In this document: in pieces, positions 53,103 through 64,000 of the stretch | Position numbering within the stretch: position 1 is the stretch's first letter | How the letters are laid out: the number at the start of each line of letters is the position of its first letter | Assembly: GCF_017168335.1 (NCBI RefSeq) | Contig: NZ_JABFAU010000011.1 | Location: forward strand, 325,485-389,484 | Reading direction: 5' to 3' | Source of the DNA: Rhodococcus sp. KRD162 | GTDB taxonomy: Bacteria; Actinomycetota; Actinomycetes; Mycobacteriales; Mycobacteriaceae | DNA: 64,000 nucleotides | The notes under the pieces: model-generated | The model's database searches: none | What the model was told of the DNA's origin: nothing | Seen by the model: only the letters and a program-made list of their open reading frames with translations | Translations under genes and position numbers: made by a program

Positions 53103-53468
53103 ATGTCCGTGAACGCCTACGTTCCGATTCTTGTTCTCGGTGCCATCGCGATCGTGTTCGCGGTGTTCTCGGTGATGGTCGGCACCATGGTGGGACCCGC
53201 CCGATACAACCGTGCCAAGTTCGACGCGTACGAGTGCGGTATCGAGCCGACGATGCATGCACCGACGGGGCAACGGTTTCCGGTGAAGTTCTACCTCACA
53301 GCGATGCTGTTCATCATTTTCGACATCGAAATCGTCTTCCTCTATCCCTGGGCCGTCCATCTCGACGTACTGGGAGCCTTCGGCCTCGTTGCGATGGGGC
53401 TGTTCGTCGTCAACGTGTCGGTGGCCTACGTCTACGAGTGGCGACGAGGCGGACTCGGTTGGGACTGA
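53103..53468 (+). CDS. nuoA: NADH-quinone oxidoreductase subunit A
   Basis: NuoA is a three-helix membrane subunit of complex I. The 121-residue protein shows the conserved DAYECGIEP near 40-48 and KFYLTAMLFIIFDIEIVFLYPWA near 60-82. The ATG is preceded by GAGGGAG at short spacing; a GTG six bases on is an alternative. It begins the nuoA-L operon. Confidence 0.95.
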   Translation: MSVNAYVPILVLGAIAIVFAVFSVMVGTMVGPARYNRAKFDAYECGIEPTMHAPTGQRFPVKFYLTAMLFIIFDIEIVFLYPWAVHLDVLGAFGLVAMGLFVVNVSVAYVYEWRRGGLGWD

Positions 53469-53522
53469 TCGACGAAGACAGTGCATTTGTTCTCCTTCCG
53501 CGGAACCGAAAGAGCGTGATCG

Positions 53523-54077
53523 ATGGGACTCGAAGAGAAGCTGCCCAGTGGATTCCTGCTGACCACGGTCGAGGGCCTGGCCGGTTACGCCCGCAAGGGT
53601 TCGCTGTGGCCCGCCACCTTCGGGCTGGCGTGCTGCGCGATCGAGATGATGGCGACCACCTCCGGCAGATTCGACCTCGCGCGATTCGGTATGGAGGCAT
53701 TTCGAGCATCCCCGCGCCAGGCGGATCTGATGATCGTGGCGGGGCGCGTCAGCCAGAAGATGGGACCGGTGCTCCGGCAGGTGTACGACCAGATGGCCGA
53801 ACCGAAATGGGTTCTTGCCATGGGAGTCTGCGCATCCTCGGGCGGAATGTTCAACAACTACGCGGTGGTTCAGGGGGTCGACCACATCGTTCCGGTCGAC
53901 ATCTACCTGCCTGGTTGCCCACCTCGACCCGAGATGTTGCTCAACGCAATCTTGGAGCTGCACAAGAAGATTCAACAGATGCCGCTCGGTGTCAATCGTG
54001 AGCAGGTGCGCGCGGCCGCGGAAGCGGCGGCGCTCTCGTCCACCCCGACGATCGATCTGAAAGGAATGCTGCGATGA
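53523..54077 (+). CDS. nuoB: NADH-quinone oxidoreductase subunit B
   Basis: NuoB carries the terminal iron-sulfur cluster N2 that reduces quinone. Cysteines at 37, 38, 103 and 132 ([24 protein letters not shown]) supply the four ligands. The 184-residue length is normal. It overlaps nuoC by four bases. Confidence 0.97.
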   Translation: MGLEEKLPSGFLLTTVEGLAGYARKGSLWPATFGLACCAIEMMATTSGRFDLARFGMEAFRASPRQADLMIVAGRVSQKMGPVLRQVYDQMAEPKWVLAMGVCASSGGMFNNYAVVQGVDHIVPVDIYLPGCPPRPEMLLNAILELHKKIQQMPLGVNREQVRAAAEAAALSSTPTIDLKGMLR

Positions 54078-54736
54078 CCACGCGCGGACCTGGCGGGATG
54101 TTCGGTGTGCGGGGCACGGGTGACACCTCGGGCTACGGACGACTGCAGCCGCCGGTGGCAACGGCGGACACCGCCGAGCGGCCGTACGGCACCTACTTCG
54201 ACGCCCTTGTCGACCGACTGGCCGCAGTTCTCGAATCCGGTGATGCACCGGTGCCGTCCGACGACGCCATCGAGCGGGTGGTGATACACCGGGGCGAGCT
54301 GACACTGCACATCGCGCGTCAGCATCTTCCTGCAGTGGCCTACGCGTTGCGCGACGACGAGGAACTGCGATTCGAATTGTGCACTGGCGCATCGGGTGTG
54401 CACTATCCGGACCAGGTCGGCCGCGAACTCCACGTGGTGTACCACCTCGTCTCGATCACGCACGGGCGCCGGGTGCGACTCGAAGTCGCCGTCCCCGACA
54501 CAGATCCGCACACTCCCTCGCTCTGCGGGGTGTATCCGACCAACGACTGGCACGAGCGGGAGGTCTACGACTTCTTCGGACTCGTCTTCGACGGTCACCC
54601 CGCTCTCACGCGAATCGAAATGCCCGACGACTGGGTCGGCCATCCGCAACGAAAGGACTATCCGCTCGGCGGAATTCCGATCGAGTACAAGGGCGCTCGA
54701 ATTGCGCCTCCCAACGAGCGCAGGTCGTACAGCTGA
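54074..54736 (+). CDS. nuoC: NADH-quinone oxidoreductase subunit C
   Basis: NuoC is a peripheral-arm subunit of complex I. The 220-residue protein has the 30-kDa subunit signature [18 protein letters not shown] near 158-175 and a C-terminal [10 protein letters not shown]. It is a separate gene from nuoD, unlike in enterobacteria. It shares one base with nuoD (TGATG). Confidence 0.96.
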   Translation: MTTRGPGGMFGVRGTGDTSGYGRLQPPVATADTAERPYGTYFDALVDRLAAVLESGDAPVPSDDAIERVVIHRGELTLHIARQHLPAVAYALRDDEELRFELCTGASGVHYPDQVGRELHVVYHLVSITHGRRVRLEVAVPDTDPHTPSLCGVYPTNDWHEREVYDFFGLVFDGHPALTRIEMPDDWVGHPQRKDYPLGGIPIEYKGARIAPPNERRSYS

Positions 54737-56034
54737 TGAGCGCAACGAACGAGACGATCTACGCGGTCTCCGGTCAGGACTGGGATGACGTCGTCGAGCT
54801 GGCACGCGGATCGGGTACCGAACGGATCGTGGTCAACATGGGACCACAGCACCCGTCCACCCACGGCGTGCTGCGACTGATTCTCGAAATCGAGGGTGAA
54901 ACGGTCACCGAGGCGCGATGCGGGATCGGCTACCTGCATACCGGAATCGAGAAGAACCTGGAGTATCGCAACTGGACCCAGGGCGTCACTTTCGTCACTC
55001 GCATGGACTATCTGTCGCCGTTCTTCAACGAGACCGCATATTGCCTGGGGGTGGAGAAACTCCTCGATATCACCGACGACGTTCCCGAGCGGGCGACGGT
55101 TGTGCGAGTGATGCTGATGGAGCTCAACCGAATTTCCTCGCATCTCGTCGCATTGGCCACGGGCGGAATGGAATTGGGAGCAGTGACGGCGATGCTGTTC
55201 GGCTTCCGCGAGCGCGAGCTGATCCTCGACGTCTTCGAGGCCATCACCGGACTTCGCATGAACCACGCCTACATTCGTCCGGGAGGACTGTCGCAGGATC
55301 TGCCGGGGGACGCGATCGAGAAGGTCCGCGAGCTGCTGCGGGTGATGCCCGGACGACTTCGCGATCTCGAACTCATGCTCAACGACAACCCGATCTGGAA
55401 GGCCAGAACCGAGAACGTCGGATATCTCGATCTGACCGGATGCATGGCCCTCGGCGTCACCGGTCCGGTGCTTCGGTCCACCGGGCTGCCCTACGATCTG
55501 CGTCGCTCCGATCCCTACTGCGGATACGAGAACTACGAGTTCGATGTCATCACCGACACCGGAAGTGACTGCTACGGGCGCTATCTCATTCGGGTGGAGG
55601 AGATGAAGGAATCGTTGAAGATCGTCGAACAAACCCTCGATCGTCTGCGTCCCGGGCCGGTGGTCATCGACGACAAGAAGATCGCCTGGCCTGCCGAGTT
55701 GGTGTCGGGCCCAGACGGGCTCGGAAACTCGCAGGATCACGTGCGTACCATCATGGACACCTCGATGGAGTCGCTGATTCATCACTTCAAGCTGGTCACC
55801 GAGGGTATGCGGGTCCCGGCTGGTCAAGTGCTCTCCTCGGTGGAGTCGCCGCGAGGAGAGCTGGGCGTGCACATCGTCAGCGATGGCGGAACACAGCCGT
55901 ACCGGGTGCACTTCAGGGATCCGTCCTTCACCAACCTGCAAGCGGTCGCCGCGATGTGCGAGGGCGGAATGATCTCCGATGTCATTGCGGCAGTGGCCAG
56001 TATCGACCCGGTGATGGGCGGGGTCGACCGATGA
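54736..56034 (+). CDS. nuoD: NADH-quinone oxidoreductase subunit D
   Basis: NuoD forms part of the quinone-binding cavity. The 432-residue protein shows [15 protein letters not shown] near 34-48, the [10 protein letters not shown] segment near 68-77, and a C-terminal end typical of the 49-kDa family. The frame is open further upstream through nuoC, but the ATG at 54736 fits the family. Confidence 0.97.
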   Translation: MSATNETIYAVSGQDWDDVVELARGSGTERIVVNMGPQHPSTHGVLRLILEIEGETVTEARCGIGYLHTGIEKNLEYRNWTQGVTFVTRMDYLSPFFNETAYCLGVEKLLDITDDVPERATVVRVMLMELNRISSHLVALATGGMELGAVTAMLFGFRERELILDVFEAITGLRMNHAYIRPGGLSQDLPGDAIEKVRELLRVMPGRLRDLELMLNDNPIWKARTENVGYLDLTGCMALGVTGPVLRSTGLPYDLRRSDPYCGYENYEFDVITDTGSDCYGRYLIRVEEMKESLKIVEQTLDRLRPGPVVIDDKKIAWPAELVSGPDGLGNSQDHVRTIMDTSMESLIHHFKLVTEGMRVPAGQVLSSVESPRGELGVHIVSDGGTQPYRVHFRDPSFTNLQAVAAMCEGGMISDVIAAVASIDPVMGGVDR

Positions 56035-56927
56035 CCGCACAATCGCAGTCGGAGCCGGTTCTGATCCAACTCGGAGCGCGGCCGGAGGAAGCGGTGCAGC
56101 TCGCCCGTCCCGGCGCACGAGCCTCGTATTCTCCCGAGCAGCGCACTCGCCTACGTGCCGACGCCGACATCATCCTCGCGCGGTACCCGCAATCGCGTTC
56201 TGCGCTGCTCCCACTGCTGCATCTGGTGCAATCCGAGGACGGGGCTCTGACACCTGCCGGCATCGAGTTCTGTGCCGAGGTACTCGACCTCACCGGAGCC
56301 GAGGTGACGGCCGTTGCCACCTTCTACTCGATGTACCGGCGCGAGCCCACCGGCACGTATCGCGTCGGAGTGTGTACCAACACCCTGTGTGCCGTCATGG
56401 GTGGTGACGCGATCATGGAGGCATTGACCGATCACCTCGGCATCGGCCACGGCGAGACGACCGAGGACGGCACGATCACCCTCGAACACATCGAGTGCAA
56501 CGCTGCCTGCGATTACGCGCCGGTCATGATGGTCAACTGGGAGTTCTTCGACAACAGCTCTCCGTCGACGGCGCGTGATCTGGTCGATGCACTGCGATCC
56601 GGAGCGCAGGTCACCCCGACGCGCGGCGCTCCACTGTGCACGTTTCGACAGACCGAGCGCATTCTTGCCGGTTTCGCCGACGAGCGACCAGGTGCGCTCG
56701 AATCGAGCGGTGGCGCAGGTGAAGCCAGCCTCGTCGGTCTGCGCTACGCGCGAGAACACGCTATGTCGGCTCCCGAAACGGAACCGAACGTGCAGGACGA
56801 ACATCCCGATCTCGGAGCAGAAGCAGTGTCGGAGACGGTGCGGGAGAAGCCTGCACCGGCACCCTCTGCCACTGTGCCACCACGGGCGAACACCACCGAG
56901 ACCGATCCACCGACGAAGGGGGATTGA
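56031..56927 (+). CDS. nuoE: NADH-quinone oxidoreductase subunit E with long C-terminal tail
   Basis: NuoE holds a 2Fe-2S cluster in the NADH-oxidising module. The ligand motifs are VCTNTLC near 116 and CNAACDYAP near 155. The 298-residue protein is longer than many relatives: beyond about 225 comes a Pro/Glu/Thr-rich low-complexity tail. The ATG overlaps nuoD by four bases. Confidence 0.94.
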   Translation: MTAQSQSEPVLIQLGARPEEAVQLARPGARASYSPEQRTRLRADADIILARYPQSRSALLPLLHLVQSEDGALTPAGIEFCAEVLDLTGAEVTAVATFYSMYRREPTGTYRVGVCTNTLCAVMGGDAIMEALTDHLGIGHGETTEDGTITLEHIECNAACDYAPVMMVNWEFFDNSSPSTARDLVDALRSGAQVTPTRGAPLCTFRQTERILAGFADERPGALESSGGAGEASLVGLRYAREHAMSAPETEPNVQDEHPDLGAEAVSETVREKPAPAPSATVPPRANTTETDPPTKGD

Positions 56928-56928
56928 G

Positions 56929-58230
56929 ATGGCCCTGACGCCGGTGTTGAGCGAGTTCTGGGACGAGAAGAACTCCTGGACACTCGAAACCTATCGAAGT
57001 CACGAGGGATATCGAGGGCTGGAGAAAGCCCTCGCCATGGACCCCGACGACCTCATCGCGTTCGTCAAGGAATCGGGCCTGCGGGGCCGTGGGGGTGCGG
57101 GATTCCCGACCGGCACCAAATGGAGCTTCATACCGCAGAACGACGGTAAAGAGCACTATCTGGTGGTCAACGCCGACGAGTCCGAGCCGGGCACCTGCAA
57201 GGACATGCCACTGCTGATGGCCAGTCCACACACCCTGATCGAGGGAATCGTCATCGCTGCGTACGCGATTCGCGCATCGCACGCGTTCGTCTACGTGCGC
57301 GGGGAAGTGGTTCCGGTACTGCGGCGGTTGCAGGCCGCGGTGGCCGAGGCCTATGCGGCGGGGTATCTGGGAAAGGGCGTTCTCGGTTCGGAATTCGATC
57401 TGGAGTTGGTGGTCCACGCCGGTGCAGGCGCATACATCTGTGGTGAAGAGACAGCCCTGCTCGACTCGCTGGAAGGACGGCGCGGACAACCCCGGTTGCG
57501 TCCACCGTTCCCGGCGGTCGCGGGCCTGTACGCGCGGCCGACGGTGGTCAACAACGTCGAATCGATTGCCAGCGTTCCGGTGATATTACGGAAGGGAATC
57601 GAATGGTTCCGATCGATGGGCACCGAGAAGTCGCCCGGCTTCACGCTGTACTCGATCTCCGGCCATGTATGCCGACCGGGGCAGTACGAGGCACCACTGG
57701 GAATCACGTTGCGGGAACTCCTCGACTACGCAGGTGGGGTCAGGCCGGGCCACCAACTGAAGTTCTGGACGCCGGGCGGCTCGTCGACGCCGATCCTCAC
57801 CGACGATCATCTCGACGTGCCTCTCGATTACGAGGGCGTCGGAGCAGCCGGATCGATGTTGGGTACCAAGGCATTGCAGATATTCGACGACACCACGTGC
57901 GTGGTACGAGCAGTGTTGCGATGGACCGAGTTCTACGCACACGAATCCTGCGGCAAGTGCACACCGTGCCGGGAGGGCACGTACTGGCTGGTGCAGATAC
58001 TGCGTCGACTCGACACCGGCACCGGCACCGAGGACGACCTGGACACGCTGCTCGATATAGCGGATGGCATCGCAGGAAAGTCGTTCTGCGCGTTGGGAGA
58101 CGGGGCCGCAAGCCCGATCGTGTCCTCACTGGCGCACTTCCGTGACGAATACGTTCGACACGTGACCGAGCACGGATGCCCGTTCGATCCGCACCTGTCG
58201 ACGTTGATGGCAGAGGAGTTCTCGTCATGA
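56929..58230 (+). CDS. nuoF: NADH-quinone oxidoreductase subunit F
   Basis: NuoF binds NADH, FMN and a 4Fe-4S cluster. Residues include [16 protein letters not shown] near 50-65, the [18 protein letters not shown] segment near 173, and the cluster motif [13 protein letters not shown] near 339. The 433-residue length is normal. The ATG lies one base after the nuoE stop with GGGGGA upstream. Confidence 0.97.
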   Translation: MALTPVLSEFWDEKNSWTLETYRSHEGYRGLEKALAMDPDDLIAFVKESGLRGRGGAGFPTGTKWSFIPQNDGKEHYLVVNADESEPGTCKDMPLLMASPHTLIEGIVIAAYAIRASHAFVYVRGEVVPVLRRLQAAVAEAYAAGYLGKGVLGSEFDLELVVHAGAGAYICGEETALLDSLEGRRGQPRLRPPFPAVAGLYARPTVVNNVESIASVPVILRKGIEWFRSMGTEKSPGFTLYSISGHVCRPGQYEAPLGITLRELLDYAGGVRPGHQLKFWTPGGSSTPILTDDHLDVPLDYEGVGAAGSMLGTKALQIFDDTTCVVRAVLRWTEFYAHESCGKCTPCREGTYWLVQILRRLDTGTGTEDDLDTLLDIADGIAGKSFCALGDGAASPIVSSLAHFRDEYVRHVTEHGCPFDPHLSTLMAEEFSS

Positions 58231-60656
58231 CCGACGTGTCGGTGGAGCTGGTGACGTTGACCATCGACGATCACGAGATCAGTGTTCCGAAGGGCACTTT
58301 GGTGATCCGTGCCGCCGAGTTGATGGGGGTGCAGATTCCACGCTTCTGCGACCATCCGCTGCTCGATCCCGTGGGCGCGTGTCGGCAATGCCTGGTGGAG
58401 GTCGAAGGGCAGCGCAAGCCGCTGGCATCGTGCACGACGACTGTGGCGGAGGGCATGATCGTACGCACGCAGGTGACGTCCGGGTCTGCCGAGAAGGCGC
58501 AGCGCGGCGTCATGGAACTGCTGCTGATCAATCACCCCCTCGACTGCCCGGTGTGCGACAAAGGCGGCGAATGTCCGCTGCAGAACCAGGCGATGGCCGC
58601 AGGACGGACCGAGTCCAGGTTCACCGAGACCAAACGTACGTATCCCAAGCCCATTCCGTTGTCGGCCGAGATCCTGCTCGATCGGGAACGCTGCGTTCTG
58701 TGCGCTCGATGCACTCGGTTCGCGGAGCAAGTTGCCGGGGACCCTTCGATCGAGCTACTCGAACGCGGTGCGGTGCAACAGGTGGGCATCTTCGGTGACG
58801 AACCGTTCGACTCCTATTTCTCGGGTAACACAGTTCAGATCTGTCCGGTCGGGGCTCTGACCAACACCGAGTATCGGTTCCGTGCGCGTCCGTACGATCT
58901 GACGTCGTCGCCGAGTGTGTGCGAGCACTGTGCGGGAGGGTGCGCTCAACGCACCGATCATCGACGCGGCACGGTATTGCGTCGTCTCGCAGGGGATGAT
59001 CCGCAGGTCAACGAGGAATGGAACTGCGACAAGGGCCGCTGGGCGTTCAAATATGCCACTGAACCGGATCGCATCACCGCACCGATGATCCGAGACGAGT
59101 CGGGTGCCCTCATCGAGACGTCGTGGTCGGCCGCATTGGCCGCCGCGGCAACGGGATTGGCCGCCTCTGTGGGGCGTGCGGCGGTGCTCGTCGGCGGACG
59201 ATCGACTCTCGAAGACTCCTACGCCTATGCGAAATTCGCCCGAAAAGTACTGCGCACCAATGATGTCGACTTCCGAAATCGTGATCACAGCACGGAGGAA
59301 TCGAACTTCCTGGCCAGTCGCGTGGCAGCGACCGGTCTGGGGGTCACCTACTCCGACTTCGCGAATGCTCCGGTCGTCCTCCTGGTGGCTTTCGAGCCCG
59401 AAGAGGAGTCACCACTGATATTCCTGCGGCTGCGTGCGGCGCACCGCACCAACGGCGTCCGTGTGGCATCGATCGCCCCCTGGGCAAGTCGAGGGCTGAG
59501 CAAGCTCGGTGGTGCGCTCGTGCAGTCGATTCCCGGTGACGAGCCGCAGTGGCTGGACGCCCTGCGCGTCGGCGACCGCGATACCGACTCGATTGCTCAG
59601 CTCCTCCGAGAGCCGGGGGCGATCGTTCTCGTGGGCGAGCGGCTCGGCTGCGTTCCCGGTGGATTGTCTGCGGTGTCGGCTCTGGTCGACAGCACGGGAG
59701 CGACCATGGCCTGGGTTCCACGTCGAGCAGGCGAGCGGGGTGCACTCGACGCCGGCGCGCTGCCGAACGTGCTGCCGGGTGGACGGCCTGTGGCGGACTC
59801 GGCGGCACGCGCCGAGGTTGCAGCTGTATGGGGTATCGACGACCTCCCTGCGGACGCGGGCCGCGACACTGCTGCGATCCTGGCCGATGCCGGCCCGGAT
59901 CGCGCAGTGGTCACTGCAGGAATCGATCTCGACGACCTGCCCGATCCGCGTGGCGCACTCGATGCGCTGGATCGATCGGCGTTCGTGGTCAGCCTCGAAC
60001 TGCGCCACAGCGCGGTGACCGAGCGTGCCGACGTGGTGTTCCCGGTGGCCCCGGTGGTCGACAAGCCCGGAACGTTCGTCGACTGGGAAGGTAGGCCCAG
60101 GGCGTTCGGCACGGCACTCGGTTCAGGCGCACTGATGCCCGACCAACGCGTACTCGACGCCATCGCCGCCCAGATGGGCGTCGAACTGTCGCTTCCGGAT
60201 GCGACGGCTGCGCGAGACGAACTGGCTCGTCTCGGCACCTGGACAGGCCAACGCCAGATCCTCGCTCCGGTGCCATCGGGTGGCGATCTGCCCTCGCCTA
60301 CCTCCGGTCGCGCGATTCTGGCCACGTGGCGAATGTTGATCGATTCGGGACGGATGCAGGACGGCGAGGACAATCTCGCGCGGACCGGACGGTCACCGGT
60401 GGTCCGACTGTCTGCGAGGACGGCGTCGAATATCGGCGCGGAGCAGAGTGATCTGGTCGTTGTCGAGACCGAGCGTGGTTCGATCACGCTGCCGCTGACG
60501 ATCACCGATCTCCCCGACAACGTGGTGTGGGTGCCGATGAACTCGCCCGGCTCGGCGGTGTATCGGACTCTCGGTGCGGCCTCGGGTGATCTGGTGAAGC
60601 TGCGGACGGGGCCGACGGCTGCGGCAGGACAGCTCGATGAGGGGGTCTCGTCATGA
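58227..60656 (+). CDS. nuoG: NADH-quinone oxidoreductase subunit G
   Basis: NuoG carries several iron-sulfur clusters of the peripheral arm. The N-terminal 2Fe-2S ligands are cysteines 41, 52, 55 and 69. Next come the HX3CX2CX5C region around [20 protein letters not shown] and the [10 protein letters not shown] motif. The remainder is molybdopterin-oxidoreductase-like. The protein has 809 residues. GAGGAG precedes the ATG by eight bases, and the ATG overlaps the nuoF stop. Confidence 0.96.
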   Translation: MTDVSVELVTLTIDDHEISVPKGTLVIRAAELMGVQIPRFCDHPLLDPVGACRQCLVEVEGQRKPLASCTTTVAEGMIVRTQVTSGSAEKAQRGVMELLLINHPLDCPVCDKGGECPLQNQAMAAGRTESRFTETKRTYPKPIPLSAEILLDRERCVLCARCTRFAEQVAGDPSIELLERGAVQQVGIFGDEPFDSYFSGNTVQICPVGALTNTEYRFRARPYDLTSSPSVCEHCAGGCAQRTDHRRGTVLRRLAGDDPQVNEEWNCDKGRWAFKYATEPDRITAPMIRDESGALIETSWSAALAAAATGLAASVGRAAVLVGGRSTLEDSYAYAKFARKVLRTNDVDFRNRDHSTEESNFLASRVAATGLGVTYSDFANAPVVLLVAFEPEEESPLIFLRLRAAHRTNGVRVASIAPWASRGLSKLGGALVQSIPGDEPQWLDALRVGDRDTDSIAQLLREPGAIVLVGERLGCVPGGLSAVSALVDSTGATMAWVPRRAGERGALDAGALPNVLPGGRPVADSAARAEVAAVWGIDDLPADAGRDTAAILADAGPDRAVVTAGIDLDDLPDPRGALDALDRSAFVVSLELRHSAVTERADVVFPVAPVVDKPGTFVDWEGRPRAFGTALGSGALMPDQRVLDAIAAQMGVELSLPDATAARDELARLGTWTGQRQILAPVPSGGDLPSPTSGRAILATWRMLIDSGRMQDGEDNLARTGRSPVVRLSARTASNIGAEQSDLVVVETERGSITLPLTITDLPDNVVWVPMNSPGSAVYRTLGAASGDLVKLRTGPTAAAGQLDEGVSS

Positions 60657-61963
60657 TCGTCGCCGCACCGACCGATCTGTCGATGTTCGGCACCGACCCG
60701 TGGTGGTTGGTCGTCGGAAAGGCAGTGGCCGTCTTCGTCTTCCTGGTGCTCACACCACTGGTCGCCATCTATGTCGAACGCAAGATCATGGCGTGGATGC
60801 AGATGCGGGTTGGGCCCAACCGTGTCGGTCCGTGGGGACTGCTGCAGTCGCTGATGGACGGGATCAAGCTCGCCCTGAAAGAGGGAATCACTCCGGCCGG
60901 CGTCGACAAGCCGATTTACATTCTGGCACCGATCATCTCGGTGGTTCCGGCGTTCATGGCCTTCGCCGTGATCCCGTTCGGACCGCAGGTGTCGGTGTTC
61001 GGGACGACGACCGAGCTGCAGATGACCGATCTGCCGGTGGGGGTTCTGTACATTCTCGCGGTCACCTCGGTCGGTGTGTACGGCATAGTCCTGGCCGGAT
61101 GGGCATCGGGTTCGACATACCCGCTGCTCGGAGCACTTCGCTCGACCGCCCAGGTGATCTCGTACGAGGTCGCGATGGGTCTGTCGTTCGCCGCGGTATT
61201 CCTGTACGCGGGCACGATGTCGACATCCGGAATTGTTGCTGCGCAACAGAATACCTGGTACGTGTTCCTGCTGCTGCCCTCGTTTCTGGTGTACGTCACG
61301 GCCATGGTCGGTGAAACCAACCGCGCCCCGTTCGACCTGCCCGAGGCCGAAGGAGAGCTGGTGGGCGGGTTCCACACCGAGTACTCGTCACTACGCTTCG
61401 CGATGTTCATGCTCGCCGAGTACATCAATATGGTCACCGTCTCGGCACTCGCCACCACCCTCTTCCTCGGAGGCTGGCACGCCCCGATTCCGCTGAGCCT
61501 GTGGAGCGGTGCCAATTCCGGGTGGTGGCCGGTGCTGTGGTTCACCCTCAAGGTTTGGATGTTCCTGTTCGTGTTCATCTGGCTGCGCTCGACTCTGCCT
61601 CGTCTGCGGTACGACCAGTTCATGAATTTCGGGTGGAAGATCCTCATTCCGGTCGCGCTGATCTGGGTGATGGTCATTGCAACAGTGCGAGTACTGGGTA
61701 CCGGGCGATTCGACGTTCCGCTCGTCACGTTCATCGTCTCGATGGTCTTCGCTCTCGCCGTCCTGGGCTCGTTGTTGTCGATGCTGCGAAGACGCACCCG
61801 CGATCGACACGTGTCGACGTCTGCTGCTGAGTCAGAGTTCGACGCCCTGGCCGGAGGATTCCCGATTCCTCCCACTCCTGCGCAGGGCTCGCGATTTTCG
61901 AGCCGGCACGCCGGTACCCGGTCCTCAGTGACCACGCCCGAGAAGGAGAATGCCGATGCCTGA
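60653..61963 (+). CDS. nuoH: NADH-quinone oxidoreductase subunit H
   Basis: NuoH is the membrane subunit at the quinone site. Its 436 residues hold about eight helices and the family signatures [19 protein letters not shown] near 47-65 and [20 protein letters not shown] near 220-239. A charged C-terminal tail of about 60 residues follows the last helix. It overlaps nuoG as ATGA. Confidence 0.96.
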   Translation: MIVAAPTDLSMFGTDPWWLVVGKAVAVFVFLVLTPLVAIYVERKIMAWMQMRVGPNRVGPWGLLQSLMDGIKLALKEGITPAGVDKPIYILAPIISVVPAFMAFAVIPFGPQVSVFGTTTELQMTDLPVGVLYILAVTSVGVYGIVLAGWASGSTYPLLGALRSTAQVISYEVAMGLSFAAVFLYAGTMSTSGIVAAQQNTWYVFLLLPSFLVYVTAMVGETNRAPFDLPEAEGELVGGFHTEYSSLRFAMFMLAEYINMVTVSALATTLFLGGWHAPIPLSLWSGANSGWWPVLWFTLKVWMFLFVFIWLRSTLPRLRYDQFMNFGWKILIPVALIWVMVIATVRVLGTGRFDVPLVTFIVSMVFALAVLGSLLSMLRRRTRDRHVSTSAAESEFDALAGGFPIPPTPAQGSRFSSRHAGTRSSVTTPEKENADA

Positions 61964-62501
61964 ATTTCTCGGTCCCATCGCCGGTTTCGGCGTCACGTTC
62001 GCCACGATGTTCAAAAAGCCCGAGACCGAACTGTATCCCGAGCAGAAGAAGCCGACCGAGGTCCGCTACCACGGCCGCCATCAGCTCAACCGGTACGCGG
62101 ACGGCCTCGAGAAGTGCATCGGCTGCGAGCTCTGCGCATGGGCCTGCCCGGCCGATGCCATCTACGTCGAAGGTGCCGACAACACCGAGACCGAACGATT
62201 CTCACCGGGCGAGCGATACGGCGGGGTCTATCAGATCAACTACCTCCGCTGCATCGGCTGCGGGTTGTGTGTAGAGGCCTGCCCCACAAGGGCTTTGACG
62301 ATGACCAACGAGTACGAACTCGCCGGTGACAACAGAGCAGATCTGATCTACGAGAAGGATGCTCTGCTGGCACCGATGGAGCCCGACATGGTCCCGCCGC
62401 CGCATGCGATGGCACCTGGGTGCACCGCCGAGGACTACTACCGCGGCACCGTCACCGGCACCGAGGGTGCGGTCGAGACCGACAGCGGACCGGTTCGATG
62501 A
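61956..62501 (+). CDS. nuoI: NADH-quinone oxidoreductase subunit I
   Basis: NuoI carries two 4Fe-4S clusters linking the peripheral arm to NuoB. The ligand sets are cysteines 54, 57, 60, 64 ([12 protein letters not shown]) and 99, 102, 105, 109 ([12 protein letters not shown]). I chose the ATG at 61956 because AAGGAG is seven bases upstream; the ATG at 61950 is only one base from it. It overlaps the end of nuoH. Confidence 0.96.
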   Translation: MPEFLGPIAGFGVTFATMFKKPETELYPEQKKPTEVRYHGRHQLNRYADGLEKCIGCELCAWACPADAIYVEGADNTETERFSPGERYGGVYQINYLRCIGCGLCVEACPTRALTMTNEYELAGDNRADLIYEKDALLAPMEPDMVPPPHAMAPGCTAEDYYRGTVTGTEGAVETDSGPVR

Positions 62502-63259
62502 CTGCGCAGGCAGCGGCCGTACAACTGGCACTGGAGTCGACGTCCACCGGTGAGGCAGTGCAGTTCTGGACCTTGGGTGTCGTTGCGGTCATCGGCGCGC
62601 TCGGGGTGGTGATGAGCACCAAAGCGGTCTACTCGGCGCTGTTCCTCGCGGCCACGATGGTGGTGCTGGCGACGTTCTACATGGCTCAGGGGGCACTGTT
62701 TCTCGGTGTCGTGCAGATCGTCGTCTACACCGGCGCGGTGATGATGCTCTTCCTGTTCGTGCTGATGCTGGTCGGAGTCGACACCTCGGAATCGTTGTCG
62801 GAGACGCTGCGCGGGCATCGCGTCGCGGCCGTCGTCATCGGGATCGGCTTCGGACTGCTGATCATCGGGGTCCTGCTGCGTGACGCGGCCAGTACCGGTC
62901 GGCTCGAATTCGCAGGGCTCGACGCAGCCAATTCCACCGGCAACGTCGAGGGCCTGGCCGAGCTGATCTTCGTCGAATACGTGTGGGCGTTCGAGCTGAC
63001 CGGCGCGCTGTTGATCACTGCAACCATCGGGGCGATGATCCTGGCGCACCGCGAAGCACTCGGACCGGTCAAGGGGCAGCGCGAAATATCCCGGGATCGG
63101 TTCCGAGACGGCACCAGAGTGACGCCCTTGCCGAGCCCGGGTGTGTACGCCCGACACAACGGCGTCGATCGCCGCGCTCTGCTGCCGGACGGGACCGAAT
63201 CGCAGTCCTCTGTCAATGCCATGTTCGCCGAGCCACGAACCGACGGTGACGAGCGATGA
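62498..63259 (+). CDS. nuoJ: NADH-quinone oxidoreductase subunit J
   Basis: NuoJ is a membrane-arm subunit. The 253-residue protein has five helices, including the conserved [21 protein letters not shown] near 69-89 with the pi-bulge helix, and a long hydrophilic C-terminus after about residue 185. The ATG overlaps the nuoI stop. Confidence 0.95.
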   Translation: MTAQAAAVQLALESTSTGEAVQFWTLGVVAVIGALGVVMSTKAVYSALFLAATMVVLATFYMAQGALFLGVVQIVVYTGAVMMLFLFVLMLVGVDTSESLSETLRGHRVAAVVIGIGFGLLIIGVLLRDAASTGRLEFAGLDAANSTGNVEGLAELIFVEYVWAFELTGALLITATIGAMILAHREALGPVKGQREISRDRFRDGTRVTPLPSPGVYARHNGVDRRALLPDGTESQSSVNAMFAEPRTDGDER

Positions 63260-63555
63260 ATCCCGAGAATTACCTCTATCTGTCGGTTCTGCTGTTCACC
63301 ATCGGCGCGGCGGGTGTCATCGTCAGGCGCAACGCGATCATCGTGTTCATGTGCATCGAATTGATGCTCAACGCAGTCAATCTGGCGTTCGTCACGTTCT
63401 CCCGCATGCACGGAAATCTGGACGGACAGTTGTTCGCGTTCTTCACCATGGTGGTCGCTGCTGCCGAGGTGGTGGTGGGCCTGGCGATCATCATGGCCAT
63501 CTTCCGCTCTCGTCGCTCGATCTCGATGGACGAGAACTCCTTGATGAAGAACTGA
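63256..63555 (+). CDS. nuoK: NADH-quinone oxidoreductase subunit K
   Basis: NuoK is a three-helix membrane subunit of 99 residues related to MrpC. The [18 protein letters not shown] helix near 34-51 carries the conserved glutamate, and a second glutamate lies in [11 protein letters not shown] near 70. The ATG overlaps nuoJ by four bases. Confidence 0.97.
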   Translation: MNPENYLYLSVLLFTIGAAGVIVRRNAIIVFMCIELMLNAVNLAFVTFSRMHGNLDGQLFAFFTMVVAAAEVVVGLAIIMAIFRSRRSISMDENSLMKN

Positions 63556-63571
63556 CGGGGGAGCTGAAACG

Positions 63572-64000
63572 ATGTCGATACTGTGGCTTCTCCCGGCTCT
63601 GCCGGCGTTCGGTGCGGCCGTCCTGCTGCTCGGCGGGCGGCGCTGCAACTCCTGGGGGCACCTGGTTGCCACAGCTGCAGCCGTGGCCTCGTTCGTCGTC
63701 GCGGCACTGGTGTTCGTCTCGATGCTCGGACGTGACGAGTCGAGCCGAGCGCTCGGTCAGTCGCTGTTCCGATGGGTGCCGGTCGATCAGCTGCAGGTCG
63801 ACTTCGGCCTTCGCGCCGACCAGTTGTCGATCTGCTTCGTCCTGCTGATCACCGGCGTCGGATCACTCATCCACGTCTACTCCATCGGCTACATGAGCCA
63901 CGACCCCGGACGCCGACGATTCTTCGCGTACCTCAATCTGTTTCTCGCAGCCATGCTGCTGCTGGTCCTTGCCGACAACTTCCTCGGCCTCTATCTGGGG
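63572..64000 (+). CDS. nuoL: NADH-quinone oxidoreductase subunit L, N-terminal part (cut by window end)
   Basis: NuoL is a large proton-pumping antiporter-like subunit of the membrane arm. The first 143 residues are visible, with hydrophobic helices and the segment LITGVGSLIHVYSIGYMSHDP near 92-112 typical of NuoL. The ATG follows GGGGGAG and lies 16 bases after nuoK. The gene continues past the window. Confidence 0.95.
   Translation, partial: MSILWLLPALPAFGAAVLLLGGRRCNSWGHLVATAAAVASFVVAALVFVSMLGRDESSRALGQSLFRWVPVDQLQVDFGLRADQLSICFVLLITGVGSLIHVYSIGYMSHDPGRRRFFAYLNLFLAAMLLLVLADNFLGLYLG

Noticed and set aside
61500..62100. Possible frameshift at the nuoH-nuoI junction
   Set aside because: NuoH ends at its own stop (61963), and NuoI has an ideal AAGGAG-ATG at 61956; the short overlap is normal coupling.

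Overview
The window reads as a stretch of chromosome from a high-GC mycolic-acid actinobacterium, most likely Rhodococcus in the broad sense (including Rhodococcoides). The pointers are mycothione reductase, the PptH/PptT pair, EfpA, GTG starts, four-base ATGA/GTGA gene overlaps, and a gene order that largely follows the Mycobacterium tuberculosis Rv2855-to-Rv2782c block and then the Rv3143-nuo block. I saw no tRNA, rRNA, insertion sequence, prophage or CRISPR array.

Layout. 1-3.9 kb: mycothione reductase (cut by the window edge), a serine hydrolase, malate:quinone oxidoreductase and a GNAT enzyme. 3.9-14.7 kb: a cobalamin riboswitch followed by a cobalamin/siroheme run (chelatase-like AAA/VWA protein, cobO, cobB, a CobE domain fused in frame to a PhoD-like phosphatase, an ABC-F ATPase, cysG) and the efflux pump efpA. 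14.7-24.7 kb: mgtE, a DUF2786 protein, yaaA, proS, an acyl-CoA dehydrogenase, a TetR/MFS pair, and a ferritin-like DUF4439 protein with an exported lipoprotein. 24.8-32.9 kb: the translation block rimP-nusA-ylxR-infB-ylxP-rbfA-nrnA-dinF; infB carries a one-base frameshift in its linker. 32.9-36.1 kb: molybdate transport genes with a small HTH-TOBE regulator. 36.3-39.0 kb: pptH-pptT-truB. 38.9-42.3 kb: a manganese/zinc-type ABC transporter operon ending in its DtxR-family regulator. 42.4-47.8 kb: ribF-rpsO-pnp-pepR. 47.7-52.9 kb: TetR/PlsC, polyprenol-phosphate mannose synthase, a ComB-like phosphatase and small membrane, hypothetical and lipoprotein genes, then a receiver-like protein. 53.1-64.0 kb: the complex I operon nuoA to nuoL, with nuoL cut by the window end.

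How the parts fit. The riboswitch should lower expression of the corrin genes when B12 is plentiful. The metal operon has two matching inverted repeats that could be operators for its own regulator. The translation block makes a 30S maturation and initiation set. The nuo genes overlap or abut, as expected for one transcript, and a CRP-like palindrome lies upstream. Several genes have a TANNNT -10 box only 6-9 bases before the start codon, pointing to leaderless transcripts. The most unusual observations are the CobE-PhoD fusion, the infB frameshift, short tandem duplications at the 3' ends of three unrelated genes (phoD, dinF, rpsO), and the paired metal-operator candidates.
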